47,370 nt of DNA. It comes from a virus. Below are positions 21,341 through 29,860 of this stretch, piece after piece; the first letter of the stretch is position 1; each line of letters starts with the position of its first letter. The translations under genes and the position numbers were made by a program. The notes under the pieces were generated by a model. It saw only the letters and a program-made list of their open reading frames with translations, was not told the DNA's origin and did not search any database. Location of the stretch: positions 1-47,370 of IMG/VR virus record IMGVR_UViG_3300021599_001357; one strand, given 5' to 3'.

Positions 21341-22075
21341 ATGAAAAGATTATTTCTTGTCTTTTCGTTATTCTTCGCTATCCCAGTTAATGCTGCTGAA
21401 ATTACATCAAAAATTACTGATTCCGTTCAATTGAAAGTTGATGGTGCTGCAGTTCAATCAACCCGAATCGGTGCTTCCTATTCCGCATCAGGAACCAATA
21501 TCCAATCTACATCCTTTGGTGGTGTTGGTGGTGCTGGAACCTATGATATCAATACTCCAGGTCAAGCATTTAGTTTCTCAGAAACTATCAATGCTGCTGA
21601 TACTCCTGTTACTACTCAAACAGTTACTAATGGTGTTATTGGAACACCAAATCTCTATGGAGATAGTGTAACTCAAGTTGGTGGTGAGAAAGGAACTCTT
21701 GCAGGTACTCTTTCCCCAACTGGTGTTCTTTTGCTTTTAGCATCGGGAGTCATTTGTACTCCCGTTTATGCTGAGAGTGTTGTGCCTAATTTTACTCGTG
21801 GCACAATTACAGCAACCACAGAATCTACTACAAAGATTATAGAAGCAATTCGCCAAGTTGAATACACAACTGGCACATCATACACTGTGACTGGAACTAA
21901 TATTAACATTCCTGGAAAACCAAACCAGGATTCAAATTATAGTATCATGACTCAGGGTGCTCCATTCCAGTTCAGTGAAACCTATCTCGGTCCTGGAGTG
22001 GCTAAAGAAACATGGATAGATCGCACCACAGAAACACAGTCTACTACAAACTCTGTGTCTGTCTTTACGCAATAG
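21341..22075 (+). CDS. Fusion of two secreted cyanophage proteins
   Basis: 244 residues. It begins with a signal peptide (MKRLFLVFSLFFAIPVNAA). The first part (DSVQLKVDGAAVQSTRIGAS and on to GEKGTLAGTLSPTG) resembles one small cyanophage structural protein. At about residue 130 it passes into a second hydrophobic signal-like segment (LLLLASGVICTPVYAES), then a part (VVPNFTRGTITATTEST, SYTVTGTNINIPGKP) that I recall as the next, separate gene in related phages. The first gene's tail and the second gene's start appear lost, fusing the frames. A CTAAATA late-like element lies at 21309-21316. Confidence 0.65.
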   Translation: MKRLFLVFSLFFAIPVNAAEITSKITDSVQLKVDGAAVQSTRIGASYSASGTNIQSTSFGGVGGAGTYDINTPGQAFSFSETINAADTPVTTQTVTNGVIGTPNLYGDSVTQVGGEKGTLAGTLSPTGVLLLLASGVICTPVYAESVVPNFTRGTITATTESTTKIIEAIRQVEYTTGTSYTVTGTNINIPGKPNQDSNYSIMTQGAPFQFSETYLGPGVAKETWIDRTTETQSTTNSVSVFTQ

Positions 22076-22581
22076 GAGTACTTTGTCATGGCAAAGTTTA
22101 CGCTCAATCTGCTCCTTCTAATACTAATATCGCTGGTCCTAGTGCTTCCGCTACAGGTAATGTTACTAACCAAGCTGTCCAAGTCTTACAAGGACCGTTT
22201 GCTCTCAACACCTATGGCGGAGGGGTTAGTTGTCAAGGACCAACGATGAGTTTGTCTCCCTTTGCTTTAGGGAGTTTCAATGGAAGTAAAGATCCAACGT
22301 CTTATCAATCTCATAATGGCAACTTTGGTATGAGTCTTGGATTTAACTTTCCTCTTGATGGATCACTTCAGGAGATCTGCAAAACAAGAGCAAAGGTTGA
22401 AATTGCAAGACAACAAGCAGAAGCAGACAAAGCAAGACTTGATTTCGAATTAGTTCGACTTCTTAAGTGTGGTGAAGCTATTAAAAGTGGAATTAGTTTT
22501 CATCCAGATAGTCCATACCATAAAGTCTGTGCTGATGTTGTCGTGAAATATCCCTCTGTAAAACAAGCAGCGGCACAATGA
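22012..22581 (+). CDS. Secreted or virion protein with uncertain start
   Basis: 189 residues from the ATG at 22012, overlapping the previous gene by 64 bases. The hydrophobic stretch (LCVCLYAIGVLCHG) ending VYA before QSAPSNTNIAG looks like a signal peptide. The mature part (SASATGNVTNQAVQVLQGPF, then YGGGVSCQGPTMSLSPFA) and a helical ALF tail (KVEIARQQAEADKARLDFEL) match a conserved cyanophage structural protein as I recall it. A good ribosome site (GGAG before an ATG at about 22088) points to an out-of-frame ATG, so a frameshift near the start is possible. Confidence 0.6.
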   Translation: MDRSHHRNTVYYKLCVCLYAIGVLCHGKVYAQSAPSNTNIAGPSASATGNVTNQAVQVLQGPFALNTYGGGVSCQGPTMSLSPFALGSFNGSKDPTSYQSHNGNFGMSLGFNFPLDGSLQEICKTRAKVEIARQQAEADKARLDFELVRLLKCGEAIKSGISFHPDSPYHKVCADVVVKYPSVKQAAAQ

Positions 22582-23435
22582 ATGAGATACCGACGATTAA
22601 TGCCAAAGGAATTAACAACGTACAAATACCTACTGGTGGAATCCCTAAAATTGGAATTCAAGGTCCTAGTATAATTCCAACTATAGATCCACCAGTAACA
22701 AGATCAACTGAAATTCCTGTAATTAAAGGTCTGGCTCTTCCTATTTTCCAGTCACCAGACCCCTCTATTAATTATCCCGTAATTAATGTCCCAACACAAG
22801 AAGAGTTTGATGCTGCAGTTAAGGCAGAAAGAGAAAAACAAGCGCAAGAACAACTAGATAAATCAAGAGGACTTCCAGATACTACCCTCCCTCCTCAATT
22901 GCCTGCTGCGGTTCAAACCCCCCCTACTCAAGCGCCCACTCCAGTAATAGAAGTTCCAGAGAAACCTAGATTACAAGTTGCTGGATTGAATATCGATCTA
23001 CCGGATCCTTCTTTAGTTGCTACTGCAGGAGCTGTTGCTGTGGTAACTACAGCAGCTACAATTGCTAGTACAACGGTGTTGAACGCTCTTAAAAATGCTG
23101 CTGAACCTTTTATTAAAGAAGCAACCAAAAACAAATTCAAAATTAAAATCAAACAAGTTAAACCCGTATTACATTATGTACTAGCCGAATCGGGTCATAT
23201 AGATGTCTTTGAATACTCCTCTGAAGGAACTCGTCTAGTAGAACAAGTGGATAACATAGAACAATATATCCGTGATCAAGTAGATATCAATGCTCTCTAC
23301 GAAATAGACAACAAAATTATTATCGATGATGTCATCGCAGACAAGTTTACAAAAGAAGGTCAGAAAAGATTTAAACCTCTGTTTGCTCCTGCAAAGAAAG
23401 TGGCAAAGAAATTGTCGGCTAGGCTTTCTTTTTAA
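22578..23435 (+). CDS. Pro-rich conserved virion-type protein (285 aa)
   Basis: Starts MNEIPTINAKGINNVQIPTG, overlapping the previous gene by 4 bases. The first 140 residues are rich in Pro, Ile and Thr (TLPPQLPAAVQTPPTQAPTP). A small hydrophobic stretch (LVATAGAVAVVTTAATIAST) may be a membrane helix. The last 90 residues form a globular domain (KIKIKQVKPVLHYVLAESG, VDINALYEIDN). Conserved in cyanophages as I recall. Function unknown. Its 3' end overlaps the convergent radical-SAM gene by 17 bases. Confidence 0.6.
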   Translation: MNEIPTINAKGINNVQIPTGGIPKIGIQGPSIIPTIDPPVTRSTEIPVIKGLALPIFQSPDPSINYPVINVPTQEEFDAAVKAEREKQAQEQLDKSRGLPDTTLPPQLPAAVQTPPTQAPTPVIEVPEKPRLQVAGLNIDLPDPSLVATAGAVAVVTTAATIASTTVLNALKNAAEPFIKEATKNKFKIKIKQVKPVLHYVLAESGHIDVFEYSSEGTRLVEQVDNIEQYIRDQVDINALYEIDNKIIIDDVIADKFTKEGQKRFKPLFAPAKKVAKKLSARLSF

Positions 23436-24654
23436 TTACGTTCCATATTCTTTGAAGTTCTGGGAAAGTTTCCACTACATTTTCATTCCTCAATTTGTCA
23501 AATTTTCTCATTGACTTCAAGAATTCTGGAATTAAAAGTTGTTCCTGATATAAATCAATATACTTTATCAGACTTTCATAGAATATTACAGACCTTTTTG
23601 AACCATTAGGAATTAAGAAATTGTCAATATGATTTCTTATATTTTCTTTTGCTGTTTCCTTTGTTTTTTTATCTAAAATCCAAACGGACATTTCTCTTGG
23701 ATATTGCATAAAGTTTAAGAAGAAAAAATCTATATCCTTCATCAGTCCACTATTATACAAATATTGATGCAACTTAACTACTTCAAAAATGTTTAACGCT
23801 TGGACTGTACAATCAAAATGCAATTCATGTGTAATTGGTTTATTTTTGAATCTTTCTCTGAACTGCTCCGCATGAGATACAAATCTATCCCAATTGAATC
23901 CTTTTCGGATTAACTCACCTCTTGATCCAATACCGTCAACGCTAATGTGTACTTCTACACTCTTGTTGAACTTATCCCACATATCAAAAATGTGTCTACC
24001 TTTATAAACAAGATTACTAAAGTTACTATTGTAAGCTAAAGTAACTTTATCATTTCTACCTAACTCAATTAGTTTATCAAGTATTTTCCAATGTTCATCT
24101 ATAATTAAAGATTCACCTCCAGAAAAATATAGGTGTTTTACCATATTAAGGTAGGGTTCAGTCTCTTCATAAGTTTTTTCAGATGCGTTCCATCTACCAG
24201 AGATTACACCATTTTGTTCTAATTCAAAAGTAGAGCTTGAGGTCCAACTACACATTCTACATTTGAAATTGCATTTGTTGCTGAGTTTTAAGTCCCACCA
24301 AACAAATCCAGGTTCATTAACAGTGTAATCATCATTTGTACCATATACTAACTTTCTATTTTCATAGAACAAATTATTAATGAGATCTTGTCTTAAGGAA
24401 CTTTTTCCTGCAGCTTGATTATTATAACATACCTGACAACTTTCGCTAGGTATTTCATTAATCATATTCTCGCGGAGTTTTCTTATTGGCTCATCATTCC
24501 AGATTTCCCATAAAGGCTTTTCTTTAATATCCCCATAAGTATACTCAGAAACACAACATGGTTTAACTTCACCATCTTGTCGAATGTCTAGAGCTAACCA
24601 AGGGGCTATACAAAAAACTTCACCCTTTGTTTTAATTTTTTTCTTATCAATCAT
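23419..24654 (-). CDS. Radical SAM protein (SPASM/twitch-like), copy 2
   Basis: 411 residues. The radical SAM cluster motif CNFKCRMC places C128, C132 and C135. It is followed by GGESLI, the SAM-binding motif. The N-terminal part has extra cysteines (C15, CC33-34, CQVC at 73-76) that resemble an auxiliary twitch/SPASM cluster domain, here before the core rather than after it. It starts 8 bases before the end of a homologous gene upstream. Such proteins modify peptides, proteins or nucleotides. No peptide substrate gene was found. Confidence 0.8.
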   Translation of the reverse strand: MIDKKKIKTKGEVFCIAPWLALDIRQDGEVKPCCVSEYTYGDIKEKPLWEIWNDEPIRKLRENMINEIPSESCQVCYNNQAAGKSSLRQDLINNLFYENRKLVYGTNDDYTVNEPGFVWWDLKLSNKCNFKCRMCSWTSSSTFELEQNGVISGRWNASEKTYEETEPYLNMVKHLYFSGGESLIIDEHWKILDKLIELGRNDKVTLAYNSNFSNLVYKGRHIFDMWDKFNKSVEVHISVDGIGSRGELIRKGFNWDRFVSHAEQFRERFKNKPITHELHFDCTVQALNIFEVVKLHQYLYNSGLMKDIDFFFLNFMQYPREMSVWILDKKTKETAKENIRNHIDNFLIPNGSKRSVIFYESLIKYIDLYQEQLLIPEFLKSMRKFDKLRNENVVETFPELQRIWNVIKKKA

Positions 24655-26035
24655 CGCTCAAAATCCTTTCTAGTTCAGGAAAAATTTCTAGAGAATTTTC
24701 GTTTCTTATGGAATCTAGTGCAGACATATAAGATTTGAAGTATGGAACTAGATGATCTCTCTTCTCTTCAGACAAAAGTTTGAGAACAGAAATGTATTGT
24801 TTAATGGACTCATGAGCTTTTGCTGGAGCAAGATAATTTTCAATATGATATTTAATCTTTTGGCCCAACAATCTCCTTGATTCGGAATCAAGAATTAGAA
24901 CCGACATATAATCCGGATTATGTAAGATGCACAAAGAGAAGTCATTCCAGTCAGTAATAATTCCTCTTAAATAAAGTTCTCTATGAGCATCCATGGCATG
25001 AAAACAATTCAAAGCCTGGAAAACGTAGTTGATCTTTACGCTTGTATGGGGAAACTTACTTCTAAACAATCTAAAATTATCCAGAAACTTTTGCCAATCG
25101 AATCCTTTTCGAATTAGTTCTCCTCTTTTTTCTGTACCATCAAAGCTTACAGATAAAGAAAGATTCGGAAATTTTTTCCATAGGTCTAGAACATTATTGT
25201 TCTTATATTTTAGTGTACTGAAGTTGGTATTGTATGACAATCTAACGACAGTGTTTCTCTTTTTCTGAATTAATTTGCGTAGAATCTTGTAATGGTGATC
25301 TGAAATTAGAGGTTCACCTCCAGCAAAATAAACTTCTTCTACAATATCGTAGAGAGGTTCGATATCTTGATGCACCATATCTACATCAATTTTGGGATAC
25401 TCACCTTCAATATTGAATTCTTTTCTCATCTCTTGTTCCCAAGCACTACTGTACCCAGGACTACACATTCTACATTTAAAGTTGCAGATATTATTTAATC
25501 TGAAATCCCAGTAGACCAGATTGAATCTATCAAAGGTTCCGTCTTCTTTAGTTTCTTTAACGTAGTCATAATGTTTTGCATACGTCTTATTCATGTGAAG
25601 TCTTAGAGATCCATGACCGATTTCTTCCTCTTTATAACATGATGTACAATAACTGCACTTTTCACCTGCTATCATGTTTCTACGAAGTTCTCTCATCTTC
25701 TCACCGTTCCAGATGTCTTTTAGTGATTCATCTAGGAGAGAACCCATTTTAAAATCTCTTGGAGTCCCTTCACATTCAGTAGCAACAATTTCCAAAGGAT
25801 TTATTGGCTCAGCAATTTCTTGCATACTGCCAATAAGTTCTTTCAAACCATCCAGATCATACTCATCATCTAGATTATCTGTATCAACAATTATAGGAGG
25901 TTCTTTTTTCTTTTCATCAGGAATTCCTTCTGTGCCAGTTATAGGCATCATACAACATGGATAAACATCTCCGTTAGGACCAATGTTCATGTGAGTCCAT
26001 GGAGCCATGCAAAAAGTCTTGTTCATATCAATCAT
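24647..26035 (-). CDS. Radical SAM protein (SPASM/twitch-like), copy 1
   Basis: 462 residues. Radical SAM motif CNFKCRMC at C184, C188 and C191, then AGGEPLI. The N-terminus has the same cysteine-rich region as its neighbour (FCMAPWTHMNIGPNGDVYPCC, then CSYCTSC near 127-133). It is longer by an acidic insertion (DTDNLDDEYDLDGL). The two proteins are clear paralogues, and overlapping start and stop codons suggest they are made together, perhaps as a complex. Substrate unknown. Confidence 0.8.
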   Translation of the reverse strand: MIDMNKTFCMAPWTHMNIGPNGDVYPCCMMPITGTEGIPDEKKKEPPIIVDTDNLDDEYDLDGLKELIGSMQEIAEPINPLEIVATECEGTPRDFKMGSLLDESLKDIWNGEKMRELRRNMIAGEKCSYCTSCYKEEEIGHGSLRLHMNKTYAKHYDYVKETKEDGTFDRFNLVYWDFRLNNICNFKCRMCSPGYSSAWEQEMRKEFNIEGEYPKIDVDMVHQDIEPLYDIVEEVYFAGGEPLISDHHYKILRKLIQKKRNTVVRLSYNTNFSTLKYKNNNVLDLWKKFPNLSLSVSFDGTEKRGELIRKGFDWQKFLDNFRLFRSKFPHTSVKINYVFQALNCFHAMDAHRELYLRGIITDWNDFSLCILHNPDYMSVLILDSESRRLLGQKIKYHIENYLAPAKAHESIKQYISVLKLLSEEKRDHLVPYFKSYMSALDSIRNENSLEIFPELERILSDD

Positions 26036-26688
26036 ACCATTTTGATGTTTCTATCTGTTTTTGGCTTAATGCCATCCCATACTGATTTATCTAACCAATG
26101 TTCACTAACATATTTAATATATTTTTTATTGGGATCTTCAGTAATGAATTTGAAAATATCGGGATTATTATAGTCAATGGGAAAATCTAGTAGTTCACTT
26201 ATCCACTTTAAATAATATTGTTTGTGAAGGAAAAATGCTTCATTATCTAAAAAATGAACTTTAAAATTTTTTCCAATTATGTTATTTTGATAGTAATGCA
26301 TTGCGATTGGCAAAGTTACCTCACCACGTACTCTTTTTTGTTGTTCTGAATTGATGTTTTGGTCTCGTACAATTATACAAATTTGAACATCAATTCCTAA
26401 AGACTGGGCTTTTTCTGCAAATTCTCGAACCTTTGGAATATATCTTACTCCATCATAATAAAATGGGCAACTTACATTTGCCAACCAATAGTCATATCCC
26501 CTAAAATCATTCTCCGATAGTTCCTCCGGATTTACCCAATACTTAGCAAAATATTCTTCATCACTTGGAACCCAATACTTATCTAAAAGAGATTTCCATC
26601 CACCCACTTTGGGGTGAGTACTAAAAACTCTACTAAAAAAATGATTACCAGATCCTTGTGGACCTGTAATAATTACTAGTTTCTTCAT
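26032..26688 (-). CDS. P-loop protein, sulfotransferase- or kinase-like, copy 2
   Basis: 218 residues. MKKLVIITGPQGSGNHFFSR has a phosphate loop at residues 9-16. IIVRDQNINSEQQKRVRGEV lies where sulfotransferases have the 3'-phosphate binding RDxxxxxxS; here it reads RDQN. Paralogue of the gene just upstream. Coupled to radical SAM copy 1 by an overlap. Could use PAPS or a nucleotide. Confidence 0.6.
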   Translation of the reverse strand: MKKLVIITGPQGSGNHFFSRVFSTHPKVGGWKSLLDKYWVPSDEEYFAKYWVNPEELSENDFRGYDYWLANVSCPFYYDGVRYIPKVREFAEKAQSLGIDVQICIIVRDQNINSEQQKRVRGEVTLPIAMHYYQNNIIGKNFKVHFLDNEAFFLHKQYYLKWISELLDFPIDYNNPDIFKFITEDPNKKYIKYVSEHWLDKSVWDGIKPKTDRNIKMV

Positions 26689-27305
26689 AATGACTTAAGA
26701 GGTATGCCAGTTTTGTTGCAATTATCTAAGAAATATTCTTCCACATGATGGACGTATTTATCATTAGGGTCATTGGACAAAATTTTATCTACCCTAGAAT
26801 CATCCCAAGCAATTGGAATGTTGAGATCTAAACTTTTTAAATACTCTTGTTTATAAAGATATAACAATTCATAACTTAAGAAGATTGGATTAGTAAATGT
26901 AGGCAGTTGATTCATGAACAGAGTCAAGGTATTTTCTTTTCTAAGACGATTTTGCTGATGTCTAAGAATGTTTTGATCTCTACCAATTACCAATATTTGA
27001 GCTTCGATGCCAAGTTTTTTGACTTCATTGGCAAATAACATAATATTTGGTTCCCACTTTTTCTCTTGGATACCGAGAGGAACACTAATACTTGTAAAAA
27101 AATAGTCGTGAGTAGACCAATCAAAATCTTTGAGTCTTGAAGGATCTTTCCAATACTCACAAAATGGTTCAGCAAATCTATGTGCTTCCCAATAGTTTTC
27201 AAGTAAAGTCTTCCACCCGAATACTTCAGGATGAAGTGAAAATATTTTAGACCAAAGATGATTACCAGACCCTTGTGGTCCAGTAAGAATTACCATTTTT
27301 TTCAT
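26685..27305 (-). CDS. P-loop protein, sulfotransferase- or kinase-like, copy 1
   Basis: 206 residues from the ATG at 27305 (MKKMVILTGPQGSGNHLWSK). The phosphate loop and an RDQNILRHQQNRLRKE segment match copy 2, about 40 percent alike by eye. The ATGA overlap with the upstream gene fixes the start; the frame continues upstream but lacks support. Function unknown, with the same caveats as copy 2. Confidence 0.6.
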   Translation of the reverse strand: MKKMVILTGPQGSGNHLWSKIFSLHPEVFGWKTLLENYWEAHRFAEPFCEYWKDPSRLKDFDWSTHDYFFTSISVPLGIQEKKWEPNIMLFANEVKKLGIEAQILVIGRDQNILRHQQNRLRKENTLTLFMNQLPTFTNPIFLSYELLYLYKQEYLKSLDLNIPIAWDDSRVDKILSNDPNDKYVHHVEEYFLDNCNKTGIPLKSL

Positions 27306-27556
27306 TTTAGAAATAACAAATAAATTAATCCTGGTATGATAATAAAAAATTGTGGAAGGAAGTTCATTATAATTGAACGTTCTTTCCACTTAAATCCCAC
27401 ATAAGTCCAACCAGATGCTCCGATTAGTTGTAGGATGCTATTCCAAGGGGTTAGTCCCAGTACATGAAACACCATTGCGATGAGTATTGTACAAGCACTA
27501 ACCCATTTGATTACACGAGTTTTATCTTTGCGGCGCCTTGTTTCAAGAGTACTCAT
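27302..27556 (-). CDS. Small membrane protein (84 aa)
   Basis: Starts MSTLETRRRKDKTRVIKWVS, a basic cytoplasmic N-terminus, then three hydrophobic segments (CTILIAMVFHVLGL; ILQLIGASGWTYVG; LPQFFIIIPGLIYLLFL). It is translationally coupled to the P-loop protein. No family with known function recognised. Confidence 0.6.
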   Translation of the reverse strand: MSTLETRRRKDKTRVIKWVSACTILIAMVFHVLGLTPWNSILQLIGASGWTYVGFKWKERSIIMNFLPQFFIIIPGLIYLLFLK

Positions 27557-27572
27557 AATATATTATTAATTA

Positions 27573-28247
27573 TCAGACAGCAATGGCAGTATTTTTATTG
27601 CTAATTTCAAGAAGATCAACACGCATTTGATCTACCATTTCTAAAATACGTTCTTGAACTTCTGCAGCACCTTCTACAAGTTTTTCAAGTTTCCAACCAC
27701 CAATGTTGGCATGGAAACCTTCGTCTTTAGCAATAGCAGCGTAACGAGAAGAAATAAACTCATCTTCTACACACTCAGCCATTTCGTTCCATACTGCCTC
27801 TGCACGACCCTCAGCGACGAGTTGGTATGCAGCAAGAGCAGCGGGGTCAGATGATGCTTCATACTTATCTAGGAGAGTGGCACCCTTAGCCTGGGGCGAT
27901 GCAGCTTCTGCAGCGAAAGCAGCATCAACATCTACCTTCTCACCAGAGATATGTTCAATTACTTCCTTAACCATACGGAAGTGTTTTGCTTCATCTTGTG
28001 CTTGTTTTGTTAATAATTCAAGTTCGGTAACATCCATAGATGCAGGAGCAGAAGCAACCTCAGCAGCGATTGCCTTCATGTTCATTGCTTCGTTTACCAT
28101 ACGACCACGGAAATGATTGACCATATGTTCTTTACTTGGATTTGAATCAAAGAAACGACGAACATTCAAACGAGATTGTTCAAAAAGTTCAGCGTTATCT
28201 TTTTTAATTTTATTTACGAATTCTTTTCCTGTTAACATTTTATTCAT
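27573..28247 (-). CDS. Ferritin-like di-iron protein
   Basis: About 224 residues. Two ExxH motifs (DEAKHFRMVKE in the middle, then KDEGFHANIGG near the end) and a Glu in an early helix (NEAMNMKAIAAEV) fit a four-helix di-iron fold. No close family recognised, so it could be an oxygenase, an aldehyde-deformylating-type enzyme or an iron scavenger. A TATAAATA late promoter (28264-28271) is 17 bases upstream of the ATG at 28247. A second ATG nine bases later is possible. Confidence 0.65.
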   Translation of the reverse strand: MNKMLTGKEFVNKIKKDNAELFEQSRLNVRRFFDSNPSKEHMVNHFRGRMVNEAMNMKAIAAEVASAPASMDVTELELLTKQAQDEAKHFRMVKEVIEHISGEKVDVDAAFAAEAASPQAKGATLLDKYEASSDPAALAAYQLVAEGRAEAVWNEMAECVEDEFISSRYAAIAKDEGFHANIGGWKLEKLVEGAAEVQERILEMVDQMRVDLLEISNKNTAIAV

Positions 28248-28263
28248 GTTATATACTTGCAAT

Positions 28264-28271
28264 TATTTATA
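28264..28271 (-). promoter_or_regulatory. T4-type late promoter (TATAAATA)
   Basis: Exact TATAAATA on the minus strand, upstream of the di-iron protein gene. It may drive the whole island down to 23419. Confidence 0.65.
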
Positions 28272-28320
28272 TTTGGTATTTACAAAGACTTAAACTCTTT
28301 TTGTAAAAACTATAATATTT

Positions 28321-29283
28321 TTATTTCATAAACATTTCCTGGTTTATTGGAGTCATATCTGTAGATTTAACTTTTACTACTTCCACATCATCATTAGAAA
28401 ATCCATTCAATACATACCAATTTTTAATGAAATCTATTTTGTTAATCCAAATTCTATACATTTTACGTATTAAATTTTCATTTAATTTGCCTAATTTCAT
28501 CTCAGAATATAAAACTTTAAGACCGTTAATAGTTTCATCTTCATTTAAGAACCAATTACAATCCCACTGATGTGTAATCATTGTCTTTAATAAATCATTA
28601 TCCGATTTGTTTAATTTAGTTAGATTAAACAAATGATCTAAGTTTTTATTGTGATGATCTTTAATTCTTTTTTGTGATTCTTCTGATAATTTTTGAAATC
28701 CACTAACAGTTAACGAATTTGTTAACTTATCTATTTCTGTTAATGGCCCAGAAAACCATTTCATATCTGGAATTGGAGCATGTCCATTATCCCAACTAAC
28801 ACCAACGTTATCATCATGTTCAACTTTTATAGATCTTAGTGTACAAAAAAGACTTGTATTCATTAAACAAATAAAATATTTGCACTTAAACATGTCCATC
28901 ATTGGATGTGAAATATTTTTTTCCAACATTTCTTTTAATGGATAATATACGGGTACGTGTAATCTAGATATTCTAATTTTTTGTTTTAATCCATAATCCG
29001 ATGAAAACTGTTCAGGGTGATGATTGGGATCATTACACCATGCATGTCGATAATGAATATGTCCATCTGTCTCATAGGAAGTACCATAAAACATAAAAAC
29101 ATCTGACCAGATGGGTTCACCGTTTACCCAACTAATGTCAGACATATTTTTATGATAATACTCCACTTTGCCGCGAAGAGTACAATTATTAAAATACACT
29201 TTGTCACTCATAGTGAGACAAGCTCCCAAAAAATGACATCCATCCCAACCCAAATGTCCAATTAAAATATTGTTATTAGTCAT
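28321..29283 (-). CDS. Hypothetical protein of the sulfotransferase island (320 aa)
   Basis: Starts MTNNNILIGHLGWDGCHFLG. It is rich in His and Trp (HAWCNDPNHHPEQF, MITHQWDCNWFLNE). A GLGW-type N-terminus could hold a nucleotide, but no clear motif is visible. No signal peptide. It overlaps the sulfotransferase-like gene by 4 bases, so the two may work together. I do not recognise its family. Confidence 0.5.
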   Translation of the reverse strand: MTNNNILIGHLGWDGCHFLGACLTMSDKVYFNNCTLRGKVEYYHKNMSDISWVNGEPIWSDVFMFYGTSYETDGHIHYRHAWCNDPNHHPEQFSSDYGLKQKIRISRLHVPVYYPLKEMLEKNISHPMMDMFKCKYFICLMNTSLFCTLRSIKVEHDDNVGVSWDNGHAPIPDMKWFSGPLTEIDKLTNSLTVSGFQKLSEESQKRIKDHHNKNLDHLFNLTKLNKSDNDLLKTMITHQWDCNWFLNEDETINGLKVLYSEMKLGKLNENLIRKMYRIWINKIDFIKNWYVLNGFSNDDVEVVKVKSTDMTPINQEMFMK

Positions 29284-29855
29284 ATCAATGTAACCAAGAT
29301 GTCCGAAAATGTTTTATTAACTACAATACTTTGTCCAAAATTATTGTATATCCATTCAGATGTAAAGTATTCCCACTTACATTTATTTAACATCCCAAAT
29401 TCTAACATACAAGAATTTTGTTTCATGATCTCACTTAACATTGTGCCACTGTTTTTATATGCACTATAATTTGGATATTGAATTTGAAATCCTCCAGCTT
29501 CATGCCACCAAGCATAACTAACCATATCTGGACGATATACCATTAATATCCGATCATTAGGAAACTTCTTTTGTATTTGATCTAGATAATAAGACCATTC
29601 ATGACTTTTAATAAGTTTGCATCCCTGAGGTTCAATCCATGCCTGATCAATATAATCTGGATCAAGAATTGGTTCAAACTCCATACCAGGTCCAAAATAC
29701 GCTCCTCTGTGTCCAGTATAACTATGATGAACGTATTCACGCTCAGGTGTGCGGTCAGAGGTATTCATACCAGACATCGTTTCTAACGTCTGTGCGATAC
29801 CACTCCAACGGGATCCAGGAACTCCAGTAAAAAATATTCTATTAGGTAAATACAC
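29280..29855 (-). CDS. Sulfotransferase-like P-loop protein
   Basis: 191 residues. RIFFTGVPGSRWSGIAQTLE near the N-terminus is a 5'-phosphosulfate-binding loop. KLIKSHEWSYYLDQIQKKF and then DRILMVYRPDMVSYAWWHEA resemble the central strand and the 3'-phosphate loop. Likely transfers sulfate from PAPS to a glycan or other acceptor, but the catalytic base is not certain. Confidence 0.6.
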   Translation of the reverse strand: MYLPNRIFFTGVPGSRWSGIAQTLETMSGMNTSDRTPEREYVHHSYTGHRGAYFGPGMEFEPILDPDYIDQAWIEPQGCKLIKSHEWSYYLDQIQKKFPNDRILMVYRPDMVSYAWWHEAGGFQIQYPNYSAYKNSGTMLSEIMKQNSCMLEFGMLNKCKWEYFTSEWIYNNFGQSIVVNKTFSDILVTLI

Positions 29856-29860
29856 AATTA

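Noticed and set aside
22088-22246. A separate 52-residue frame starting at the ATG after GGAG in 22080-22090
   Set aside because: It is out of frame with the conserved mature part of the 189-residue protein; its helix is a shadow, although its ribosome site raises doubt about that gene's start.
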